Source: Deltaproteobacteria bacterium (lineage in GTDB: Bacteria; Desulfobacterota; DSM-4660; Desulfatiglandales; HGW-15). Taken from it: DNA of 17,642 nt. This document shows, one piece after another, positions 7,463-13,685 of the stretch. Position numbers and translations under genes: made by a program. The DNA is taken from positions 1 through 17,642 of the forward strand of contig JAIPEI010000026.1 of NCBI GenBank assembly GCA_021737245.1, given 5' to 3'. Numbering within the stretch: position 1 is the first letter of the stretch; every line of letters begins with the position of its first letter. The notes below the pieces were generated by a model, which saw only the letters and a list, made by a program, of their open reading frames with translations, was not told the DNA's origin and searched no databases.

Positions 7463-7485
7463 TTATCAGGAATGGTTACTAATAA
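7463..7485. promoter_or_regulatory. PerR-like operator overlapping the perR promoter
   Basis: TTATCAG (7463-7469) and CTAATAA (7479-7485) form an inverted repeat with 6 of 7 matching positions and a 9-bp centre. The site overlaps the -10 of the perR promoter and runs into the transcription start region, the usual place for a repressor. Its minus-strand core TTATTAGTAACCATT recurs with one change upstream of cooS. Confidence 0.65.
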
Positions 7486-7510
7486 TACAGCCCCCTTTCC
7501 CGCCTGTCAA
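7482..7510 (-). promoter_or_regulatory. Sigma-70 promoter of the perR-rbr-rdl operon
   Basis: On the minus strand, TTGACA (7505-7510) is followed after 17 bp by TATTAT (7482-7487). The perR start codon is 33 bp beyond the -10. This is one of the best promoter matches in the window and lies in the 89-bp gap after the rubredoxin gene. Confidence 0.8.
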
Positions 7511-7538
7511 GTAAAACCACCGAAGACCCGGCTCGAGC

Positions 7539-7751
7539 CTATCCCCCGCCCTGCTCTGCAACCGAGCCCGGACCGGCGAGGGGCTTGAACATCTTCCTTC
7601 CCGCTCCGCAAACCGGACATTTCCAGTCCTCCGGCAGATCCTCGAAGGGGGTGCCCTTTGGGATCTTTCCCTTGCGATCCCCGCGATCCGGATCGTAGAT
7701 GTAACCGCAGTTCACGGTCTGGCACTGGTACATCTCCTCGGGCCTGCTCAT
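7539..7751 (-). CDS. rub: Rubredoxin with CX4C first knuckle (Rd2-like)
   Basis: Small cytoplasmic [Fe(Cys)4] electron carrier, 70 aa. The first knuckle is CQTVNCGYIYDPDRGD, with four residues between C10 and C15 rather than two. The second is standard, WKCPVCGA (C45, C48). The body (KIPKGTPFEDLPEDWKCP) is typical of rubredoxin. A CX4C knuckle is known from rubredoxin-2 of Desulfovibrio desulfuricans. A tail of about 15 residues after the core (GPGSVAEQGGG) is longer than usual. AGGAGG precedes the ATG by five bases. The gene follows the second rubrerythrin by 36 bp, so the two form one operon. Likely partners are that rubrerythrin and the flavodiiron protein encoded 4 kb away. Confidence 0.93.
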   Translation of the reverse strand: MSRPEEMYQCQTVNCGYIYDPDRGDRKGKIPKGTPFEDLPEDWKCPVCGAGRKMFKPLAGPGSVAEQGGG

Positions 7752-7787
7752 GGTTACCTCCTGCCCGGCTCTTTGCGCCCGGTCGTT

Positions 7788-8282
7788 CTAATCCACCTTG
7801 AAAAAGGCCTTCACCTTGGCCCCGCAAACCGGACAGGTGTCGGGCGGCGCATCTTCCACGGTGTAGCCGCAGATGGAGCAGACGTAATAATCCGACTCCC
7901 CGGGGGAATCCAGGTTGTCCAGCGCCTTCTGGTAGAGGCCGGCGTGGACCTTCTCCACCTCATTGGCGTAGCGGAACGACCGTTCAGCGGCCTTGTTCCC
8001 CTCCTCCCGGGCGGTCTGAATCATGCCCGGGTACATCTCCTTGAACTCGTGGGTCTCTCCGCTGACGGCCTCCTTGAGGTTTTCCGCCGTGCTGCGAATG
8101 CCGCCCAGGACCTTCAAATGGGCATGGGCATGAACGGTCTCCGCCTCGGCCGCCGCCCGGAAAAGCCTGGCGACCTGGGGATGACCCTCCTTGTCCGCCT
8201 GTTTTGCAAAGGCGAGGTACTTCCGGTTGGCCTGTGACTCTCCTGCGAAAGCGTCCAACAGGTTCTGCTCCGTCTTGCTCAT
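7788..8282 (-). CDS. rbr2: Second rubrerythrin (short type)
   Basis: Diiron peroxidase, 164 aa. The ferritin-like domain (1-128) has E14 in FAGES, ExxH at E48/H51, Glu residues in GETHEFKEMYPG (about 77-82) and ExxH at E110/H113. The C-terminal rubredoxin domain has YVCSICGYTVED and DTCPVCGAK (C135, C138, C150, C153), with only 11 residues between the CxxC pairs, as in many rubrerythrins. I placed the start at 8282: AAGGAGG stands six bases before it, whereas the ATG seven codons upstream (8303) would bury that site in the coding region. It differs clearly from the rubrerythrin at 6417-6989 (shorter linker, different helices), so it is not a recent tandem copy. No strong promoter is visible in the 142-bp gap upstream. 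Confidence 0.94.
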   Translation of the reverse strand: MSKTEQNLLDAFAGESQANRKYLAFAKQADKEGHPQVARLFRAAAEAETVHAHAHLKVLGGIRSTAENLKEAVSGETHEFKEMYPGMIQTAREEGNKAAERSFRYANEVEKVHAGLYQKALDNLDSPGESDYYVCSICGYTVEDAPPDTCPVCGAKVKAFFKVD

Positions 8283-8424
8283 CTCTTTCCTCCTTTTGCG
8301 CATTGGATCCGGTTATGCATCCCTTTCTCAAGGGTCTTTTTCTCTCTCCACATACCCGTGGGTTGTTCAGCCGCCAACAATTTCGAAGGTGCGCCTCGCT
8401 TTCCTGCCCGGCAAGACGCCGTCC

Positions 8425-9618
8425 TCAATTCCTGCTCATCATGTGGGTGACCGCCGCCTCCAGGCCGTCCAGGGTGAGCTCAAACATGGGAAAAATTTCT
8501 TGAATAATCTGGATGGTACGCGTGTAGCGCCACTCGTCCGGCATCTTCGGGTTGAGCCACACGGCGTGGGGAAAGGTCTCGGCGATCAGCTGGAGCCGCT
8601 CGTAGCTGGGGCGGCCGGACCGCTCCTCATAGTGGATGGAGCCGTCCGTGGCCATCAGCTCATAGGGGGCCATGCTGGCGTCTCCCACGATGACGACACG
8701 CGTCTCGGGGTCCAACCGCGGCATTTCACTCACGCGGAACGGCTTGCTCCGACGCGGGGGGTCCTCCCACAGCACATCATAGATGGTGTTGTGGAAAAAG
8801 AAGGTTCTCAGGTCCTTGAACTGGGCCCGGGCATAGTTGAACAGGGTCTGGACCACCTCGATGTACGGGTCCATGGACCAGCCCCCGTTGTCGATGGCCA
8901 GGATGACCTTGAGCCGGTCCTTCAGGCTCCGGTCGAAGACGATCTCGATTTCGCCGGCGTTTCGCATGGTCTCGTAGATCGTCTTGTCCACGTTGATCTG
9001 GTCCATGGGACCTGCGGGCACCATGTTCCGAAGCCTTTTGAGGGCCTCCCCGATCTGAGCCTGGGTGAGGGGACCCTCCTGGGAGTAGTCCCTGTATCGT
9101 CGATCCATGGCCACCTTAACGGCGGACTTGTTGCGGGAGACCCCGCCCACCCGCATCCCGCCGGGATGATAGCCGGAATGACCCACCGGCGAGGTGCCCC
9201 GGGTGCCGATCCAGCGGTTGCCGCCGTGGTGCGCTTCGGTCTGGTCCTTGAGCCGCTCCAGGAAGTAGTCGATCAGCTCCTCAGGGCTCATTCCCGCGAG
9301 CTCCTCCTCGTCCATGCCGAGCGCCCGAGCCAGCTCCTCCGGGGATTTCAACCACTCCTCCAGCATGGCCCTCGCGATCTCCTCCAGCTCCCGCTCGCTC
9401 GGCTCCTGAAGCTCCGCGCCTTCGAAATGGTGGGCGAACACCTGGTCATAGAGGTCGAACCACCGCTCGCTCTTGACCAGGATGGCCCGGGCCGCGGTGT
9501 AGAAGTCGTCGATGGTGCGAATCAGACCCATGCTCAGGGCCTGCTGCAGCTTGAGAAAGGCCGTGGGTGTGACGGGAATCCCCAGCCGTTTCAAGGTGAA
9601 GAAAAACTCGATGAACAT
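8425..9618 (-). CDS. VWA-domain protein, CoxE-like, partner of the MoxR ATPase
   Basis: Predicted cytoplasmic protein of 397 aa without a signal peptide or membrane segment. The N-terminal half is helical and acidic (ELEEIARAMLEEWLKSPEEL), with a Gly/His-rich stretch at about 129-160 (HHGGNRWIGTRG, HSGYHPGGMRVGG). The C-terminal half (about 235-397) is a von Willebrand A fold. The metal-site strand reads LAIDNGGWSMDPY (D243) in place of the canonical DxSxS, so the MIDAS is degenerate; a second Asp lies at IVGDAS (about 313). It starts 32 bp after the MoxR gene, so they form one operon. MoxR/VWA pairs generally act as chaperones that load metal or remodel a target enzyme. The target is not evident here; the neighbouring CODH or diiron proteins are only guesses. 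Confidence 0.85.
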   Translation of the reverse strand: MFIEFFFTLKRLGIPVTPTAFLKLQQALSMGLIRTIDDFYTAARAILVKSERWFDLYDQVFAHHFEGAELQEPSERELEEIARAMLEEWLKSPEELARALGMDEEELAGMSPEELIDYFLERLKDQTEAHHGGNRWIGTRGTSPVGHSGYHPGGMRVGGVSRNKSAVKVAMDRRYRDYSQEGPLTQAQIGEALKRLRNMVPAGPMDQINVDKTIYETMRNAGEIEIVFDRSLKDRLKVILAIDNGGWSMDPYIEVVQTLFNYARAQFKDLRTFFFHNTIYDVLWEDPPRRSKPFRVSEMPRLDPETRVVIVGDASMAPYELMATDGSIHYEERSGRPSYERLQLIAETFPHAVWLNPKMPDEWRYTRTIQIIQEIFPMFELTLDGLEAAVTHMMSRN

Positions 9619-9650
9619 ACCTCTTCCTCGTCCTTCGCCCTCCAGCGGAC

Positions 9651-10511
9651 TTAGATGCGGAACCGCCGCACGCTGTTCTGGGCCACGGCGTAGTCCGGGC
9701 TCTTCTTGAACAGTACGCCCAGGTAAGGGATCTCGCCTTTCTGCAGCTTCTTGGGCTTGAAGTCGGGATCCGCCCTCAGGGCGCGCACCCAGTTGATGAG
9801 CTCCCTCGTGGCGGGCTTCTTCTCCACCCCGCGGATCTCGCGCAGCCGGTAAAAGGCGTCGACTGCGCTGTCCAGCAGGTCCTGGGCCACGTCCGGGAAG
9901 TGAACCCGAACGATCCTCCCCATCATCTCTTCGTCCGGGAAGGCGATGTGGTGGAAGTTGCAGCGTCCCAGGAACGGATCGGAAAGGTCTTTCTTGGCGT
10001 TGGACGTGATCACGATGACCGGACGGTTTCTGGCCCGGATCCTCTTGTCGATCTCGATGATGTCGAACTCCATCTGGTCCAGCACGTCGAGCATGTCGTC
10101 CTGGAAATCCGTATCCGCCTTGTCGATCTCGTCGATGAGCAGCACGACCCGCTCGTCCGCCGCAAAGGCCTGGCCGATCTTGCCCATCTTGATGTAGTCC
10201 TCGATGTTGCTCACGTCCCTCGTGGAATCACCGAACCGGCTGTCATTCAGCCGGGTGAGCGTGTCGTACTGGTAGAGCGATTCCACCAGCTTCATGCTCG
10301 ATTTCACGTTCAGAACGATGAGCTGCATTCCCAGCGCCTCTGCAATGGCGTGGGCCAGCATGGTCTTTCCGGTCCCCGGCTCCCCCTTGAGCAGCAGCGG
10401 CATCTCGAGCGCCATGGAGACGTTGACGATCTGGGCCAACTCACTGTCGAGCACGTACTTGGTCGAGCCGGTGAAAGCGGTACCTTCTCTGAGTGCAGGT
10501 TTCGACGGCAT
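9651..10511 (-). CDS. MoxR-family AAA+ ATPase
   Basis: AAA+ chaperone-like ATPase, 286 aa. Walker A is GEPGTGKT (43-50), Walker B is VVLLIDEIDKAD (122-133), sensor 1 is in VIVITSNAKKDL (N171), and an arginine-finger candidate is in DPFLGRCNFH (R183). The open frame continues far upstream, but that part is antisense to the gene at 10767. The ATG at 10511 has AGGAG seven bases before it, and the family sequence begins just after. It is the first gene of an operon with the VWA protein. Its transcript is predicted to carry a leader of about 105 nt with three hairpins, from a promoter at 10625-10654. Confidence 0.92.
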   Translation of the reverse strand: MPSKPALREGTAFTGSTKYVLDSELAQIVNVSMALEMPLLLKGEPGTGKTMLAHAIAEALGMQLIVLNVKSSMKLVESLYQYDTLTRLNDSRFGDSTRDVSNIEDYIKMGKIGQAFAADERVVLLIDEIDKADTDFQDDMLDVLDQMEFDIIEIDKRIRARNRPVIVITSNAKKDLSDPFLGRCNFHHIAFPDEEMMGRIVRVHFPDVAQDLLDSAVDAFYRLREIRGVEKKPATRELINWVRALRADPDFKPKKLQKGEIPYLGVLFKKSPDYAVAQNSVRRFRI

Positions 10512-10532
10512 GAAATCACTCCTCACTGTGGA

Positions 10533-10577
10533 ATCAAAGCGTTTGATCAGCACCGAAGGCGGGGGCTGTCTCCCCGC
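10533..10577 (-). repeat. Two inverted repeats in the moxR leader
   Basis: ATCAAA-GCG-TTTGAT (10533-10547) is a perfect 6-3-6 inverted repeat lying 13 bp upstream of the moxR Shine-Dalgarno sequence. GCGGGG and CCCCGC (10559-10577) form a 6-bp GC stem with a 7-nt loop. A weaker element, TTAG/CTAA, lies at about 10588-10604. No T-run follows either stem, so they are not plain terminators. Confidence 0.5.
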
Positions 10578-10624
10578 AGACGGCGTGTTAGCCTCATAAC
10601 CTAAACATTTATCTGTTGTATGCA

Positions 10625-10654
10625 ATGGTACCCCTCCGGCCCGGAGGGTGTCAA
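10625..10654 (-). promoter_or_regulatory. moxR promoter with palindromic operator in the spacer
   Basis: On the minus strand a perfect -35, TTGACA (10649-10654), is separated by 18 bp from TACCAT (10625-10630). The spacer is almost wholly a perfect 8-1-8 palindrome, CCCTCCGG-G-CCGGAGGG (10632-10648). A dyad between -35 and -10 in a lengthened spacer is the arrangement used by MerR-family activators, but any dimeric regulator could bind. No MerR gene is in the window. Confidence 0.55.
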
Positions 10655-10766
10655 ATACCGTCCGCCAGGCGAAAAAGGGCTTTGCCGGGAGCCGCTTCCC
10701 ATGATAGGGAGGTAGTCCCCGCGCCTGTGGAGCGAGACACGGCCGCCGCCGGGAGAAAGGAGTCCC

Positions 10767-11351
10767 ATGCCGCTTTCGTTTCAGACCCTGAACCGGGGCA
10801 CCATCGCCTTCGGATTCTTCAACATCGATTCGGATCTCCTCCTCATGGACCGGTTCTTTCTGTTCGCGCCGGAGTTCTGCGACCACGTCGGAGACCTGGC
10901 CGAGGATCCGGGCCTGGGGGTCTTCGAGGCCGAGTGGGAGGTGGACGTCATCGAGGACCAGGAGGCCGTCGGAGATCTCATGGGCGCCATTCACAACATA
11001 CGCCACGTGGGCTTCATCGGCGAGGTCTACAGACGCTACCCTTTTCCCTCCAGGCCCGAGGCGTTCCGGCAGAAGCCCGAAGGGTACCGAACCCGGGAGG
11101 AGATCCGAGAAATCCTCGACCGATACGCCGTCCCGGCCGTCCTTCCCTTCGCAGCCGACCCCGAGAGCGGGGAGATCGTGATCGGACCCTTCCGTTTCTC
11201 CCGCCAGGACTTTCTCGAGCTCGTGCAGTACGTGTGGATGGGCGGGTACCCGCGCTGGAGGGGAATGGAGCGCCCGGACTACGTCTCCGCCTTGAAGGGC
11301 CGAATCGAGCGAAGCCGGAACCCCGTGTTCGAAGGCGTCACCCTCGCCTAG
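10767..11351 (+). CDS. Conserved hypothetical protein (194 aa)
   Basis: Not recognised. AAAGGAG lies five bases before the ATG, giving a convincing start. There is no signal peptide and no clear membrane segment. The sequence is rich in aromatic and acidic residues (FGFFNIDSDLLLMDRFFLF at 16-34, EVDVIEDQEAVGDLMGAIHN at about 59-78, YVWMGGYPRWRGMERPDY near 166-183), with one Cys (38) and no known cofactor motif. It looks like a compact soluble protein. It is transcribed divergently from moxR across 255 bp; the palindromic moxR promoter lies in that gap and might affect both directions. I see no confident promoter for it. It ends 61 bp before the convergent 55-aa gene. Confidence 0.8.
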   Translation: MPLSFQTLNRGTIAFGFFNIDSDLLLMDRFFLFAPEFCDHVGDLAEDPGLGVFEAEWEVDVIEDQEAVGDLMGAIHNIRHVGFIGEVYRRYPFPSRPEAFRQKPEGYRTREEIREILDRYAVPAVLPFAADPESGEIVIGPFRFSRQDFLELVQYVWMGGYPRWRGMERPDYVSALKGRIERSRNPVFEGVTLA

Positions 11352-11412
11352 AGAACCGGCATACCCCCTTCGGCCGGAATTCGATGCGGAAGCCGGGACA
11401 TACGCGTCCTTG

Positions 11413-11580
11413 CTAGCCGGTCACCCAGTACCTCAAATGATCCCAGCCCTCCTTGCAGGCCTTTTCCCGCAGTTCCTCCGCCCGGATCTCGGCCCGCTTT
11501 TCAGCGTCCTCACCCTCGAACCGCGCCACAGCCGCTTCCTCGCTCGTTCTCTGGTCCAGCTCGATTACTTTGAACAGCAT
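11413..11580 (-). CDS. Small hypothetical protein (55 aa) after YceI
   Basis: Not recognised. The sequence is charged and probably helical: MLFKVIELDQRTSEEA at the start, then an Ala/Glu/Arg-rich helix (EDAEKRAEIRAEELREKACK) and the aromatic end WDHLRYWVTG. There is no signal peptide. The ATG is preceded by GGGAGGAG with a 4-base gap and lies only 14 bp after the YceI stop codon, so it is very likely co-translated with YceI. The position and ribosome binding site make the gene credible despite its size. Confidence 0.7.
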   Translation of the reverse strand: MLFKVIELDQRTSEEAAVARFEGEDAEKRAEIRAEELREKACKEGWDHLRYWVTG

Positions 11581-11594
11581 GCGTCTCCTCCCGG

Positions 11595-12191
11595 CTACCC
11601 GCCCTCCCGAATCATCTCCAGGGAAAGGATGATCTCCACCATCTTTCCCGTGACCCCCAGGTCGTAGAACTTTCCAGTGCCCACGTTGTACGCGAGCCGG
11701 TCGATGGTGAACCGGGCGTCGAAGCCGGCCACCAGGGTGTTCTCCCGGAGGGGGCCTTCGGCCACGCCGTGAAAGGTGAACGGGACCGTGATCTCCCGGC
11801 TCACGTCCTTGATGCGGAACGTCCCCGTCGCCTCGTAGCGGTCTCCTCCCAGGGCTCGTATCTCCGTGCTCTGAAAGGTCATCTCCGGGTATCTGGACAC
11901 GTGGAAAAAGTCCTCGCTCCGGAGATGGTCGTCCCGGCGACGCACATTGGTGTCCACGCTCGCCACCTCCACCCGGATGTCGATGGCGCTCTCGTCGAGG
12001 TTCTCCGGGTCGAATGCGATGGAGCCGGAGAAGTCGTCGAACTGCCCCCTCACCGTGGAGAAGATGTGCCTGATGTCGAAGTAGAACCCGCAGTGCGGGG
12101 GATCGAACTTCCAGACCGGCGGTTCCGCCCGGGCCGGTCCGGACATCAGCAGGCATGCAGACAACAGGAAAAGGCAGACGGCTCGCTTCAT
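11595..12191 (-). CDS. YceI-family periplasmic lipid-binding protein
   Basis: Secreted lipocalin-like protein that in characterised members binds polyisoprenoids. The length, 198 aa, matches the family. A signal peptide is clear: MKR, hydrophobic AVCLFLLSACLLMSG, then ARA as the cleavage motif near residue 22. The mature chain begins like YceI: WKFDPPHCGFYFDIRHIFST, followed by GQFDDFSGSIAFDPENL, VASVDTNVRRRDDHLRSEDF, YPEMTFQSTEI and TGTFRIKDVSREITVPF. AAAGGAGG precedes the ATG. It lies 40 bp downstream of the haem/flavin reductase gene. YceI proteins are often encoded with b-type membrane cytochromes, and the partner here is a ferric-reductase-type haem protein, which fits a role with quinone- or isoprenoid-linked electron transfer (inference). 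Confidence 0.93.
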   Translation of the reverse strand: MKRAVCLFLLSACLLMSGPARAEPPVWKFDPPHCGFYFDIRHIFSTVRGQFDDFSGSIAFDPENLDESAIDIRVEVASVDTNVRRRDDHLRSEDFFHVSRYPEMTFQSTEIRALGGDRYEATGTFRIKDVSREITVPFTFHGVAEGPLRENTLVAGFDARFTIDRLAYNVGTGKFYDLGVTGKMVEIILSLEMIREGG

Positions 12192-12231
12192 TGCTCTATC
12201 CTCCTTTCTTGTCGATGCGGTCGTTGAAAAA

Positions 12232-13608
12232 TCATGACAACTGAAAGGCCTCCGTCACGATGCGGCGGCGCGGCGTTCCCATGTCCCGAAGGGATCGGGA
12301 CACCGCCTCCATCATCGGCGGTGGGCCGCAAAGGAACACCAGAGCCCCGTTCCGGCACGTCTCGCCCACCTCCCGCTCCAAGGCGTCCCGATCCAGCCGG
12401 GAGGTTTCGCTTCCCTCAGGGGCCCGGCGGGTAAAGAACCAGACCACGCGCAACCCGGAAAGCGCCTCTTCCAGACGGACCACCTCCTCCAGGCAGGGCG
12501 TCTCCTCGACGCTTCGGTTGCTCCAGAGAAGCGTCGTCCGAACCGGGTCACGCCGGTGCGCCATGTCACGCAGGATGCTCAGAAACGGCGTGACGCCGAC
12601 CCCGCCGGCGATGAAGATCCGGGAGCCGGACGGGTCATGCACCGCAGGGGTAAAACGTCCGTAAGGACCGTCAACCAGGGCGCGCGCTCCGGGTTCGACA
12701 CGCCCCACCCCCCGGGTCCAGTCCCCGCTCTCCCGAATTGTGAACCGCAGCCGCCCATTCTCCGCCGGTCCCGAAGCAATGGTGAACGGGTGCTCCTCCC
12801 CGGAAACGGCCTTGGATCGAACCCGGAGAAAAGCGAACTGCCCCGGGAGATGCGTCTCCAGGGACCGGCGCTCCGGGACGAGCGTAAGAGTCCACACGTC
12901 CCGGACCTCCGGGTCCACCCGGGAGACGCGAAAGGGCCTGCGCAGCAGGAGCAGCGGCCTGAGCCGCATCCCGGCCCAAAGAACCCCGTAAGCGGCCAGC
13001 AGGACCGCGAAACCGGCCCGCTGGGGTCCGCGGGCGAAGACCCCTTCCACGGAGAGAACATGCAGCCCCAGAAGACCCACCAGGAACGGCGCCCCCAGAC
13101 GATGGATCAGCCACCAGCGATCGAAGCGGATGCCGAGTCTTCGGCGGCCGAGCGCCAGGATGACCGTGGCGACCAGGGAAAGCAGCAGCAGGGCCCCGAC
13201 GCCTTTGGGCCATTCCTCGAGGGAAAGGCGATACACGCCGAGATCCTCGGATGCCAGCACCAGGACGGGGTGTACCAGGGCCAGGGCGGCCGCGCCCGAT
13301 CCCACTCCCCGGTGGACCCGGTAGAGGCTCAAGAGCCCGTAGATCTTGTCCAGGAAGTGGAACCGGGCGGCCAGCACTCCCTGGAACAAAACCAGGAAGC
13401 CCGCCAGAACGCCTGCCACCTGGGCGGAGCGGAGGAGCAACCGGGCCGCCCCGAACTTGTACAGGATGGAGGAGGAGTCGAAGACCAGCGGGACGTACCC
13501 AGCGGCCCCCGCGGCGCACAGTGCGACAAGGAGGCCGGCGGTGTAAAGCAGCCGGCGCGTTCCGGGCATCATGGCCCGGCGTGGTGGATGCTTTCGATGG
13601 TCATTCAT
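12232..13608 (-). CDS. Membrane haem b/flavin oxidoreductase (ferric reductase / NOX-like)
   Basis: Integral membrane reductase, 458 aa, passing electrons from NAD(P)H through FAD and two b haems across the membrane. The N-terminal half has about six hydrophobic segments (residues 20-220). Paired haem histidines sit in two helices: H99/H113 (LYRVHRGVG, LALVHPVLV) and H169/H183 (WWLIHRLGA, LLGLHVLSV), both 14 residues apart as in the ferric-reductase/NOX family. The C-terminal half is FNR-like: the FAD motif HPFTIASGP (273-281), nucleotide-binding IAGGVGVTPFLSI (333-345) and VFLCGPPPMM (424-433). The start at 13608 has only a weak Shine-Dalgarno (AAGGTG) close to it. It is followed by YceI and a 55-aa gene, and has an extended -10 promoter about 65 bp upstream. 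The acceptor (iron, oxygen or another) is not known. Confidence 0.9.
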   Translation of the reverse strand: MNDHRKHPPRRAMMPGTRRLLYTAGLLVALCAAGAAGYVPLVFDSSSILYKFGAARLLLRSAQVAGVLAGFLVLFQGVLAARFHFLDKIYGLLSLYRVHRGVGSGAAALALVHPVLVLASEDLGVYRLSLEEWPKGVGALLLLSLVATVILALGRRRLGIRFDRWWLIHRLGAPFLVGLLGLHVLSVEGVFARGPQRAGFAVLLAAYGVLWAGMRLRPLLLLRRPFRVSRVDPEVRDVWTLTLVPERRSLETHLPGQFAFLRVRSKAVSGEEHPFTIASGPAENGRLRFTIRESGDWTRGVGRVEPGARALVDGPYGRFTPAVHDPSGSRIFIAGGVGVTPFLSILRDMAHRRDPVRTTLLWSNRSVEETPCLEEVVRLEEALSGLRVVWFFTRRAPEGSETSRLDRDALEREVGETCRNGALVFLCGPPPMMEAVSRSLRDMGTPRRRIVTEAFQLS

Positions 13609-13675
13609 ACACCTTCAGCCCCTTGTCTTTCTTCGTGACTCCGATGCCGGTCAAGCCACCCCACTGTCAGAGAAC

Positions 13676-13684
13676 ATTATACCA
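13676..13684 (-). promoter_or_regulatory. Extended -10 promoter of the reductase-yceI operon
   Basis: On the minus strand TGG-TATAAT gives a perfect -10 with the TGn extension. No good -35 is found 16-18 bp upstream, where the thioredoxin-reductase-like remnant begins. The leader would be about 60 nt. Confidence 0.55.
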
Positions 13685-13685
13685 G

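Noticed and set aside
8283..8303. Upstream start for the second rubrerythrin (ATG at 8303)
   Set aside because: The added residues (MRKRRKE) are the ribosome binding site read as protein; AAGGAGG fits the ATG at 8282.
8283..8424. Promoter for rbr2 (TTGGCG-17-TATGTG) and a TTGTT/AACAA repeat
   Set aside because: Both hexamers are weak and the repeat arms are short. Not enough to list as a feature.
8191..9654. Plus-strand open frame of about 487 codons
   Set aside because: Antisense to the VWA gene and the start of rbr2; composition typical of an antisense shadow.
10512..10766. A known riboswitch or small RNA such as cobalamin, fluoride or c-di-GMP elements in the moxR leader
   Set aside because: The conserved core sequences of those classes, as far as I recall them, are not present; only simple hairpins are.
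10512..11006. N-terminal extension of the MoxR protein by 165 residues in the same open frame
   Set aside because: The extension is antisense to the well-started gene at 10767, crosses the predicted moxR promoter and has no MoxR homology; the ATG at 10511 has a good Shine-Dalgarno sequence.
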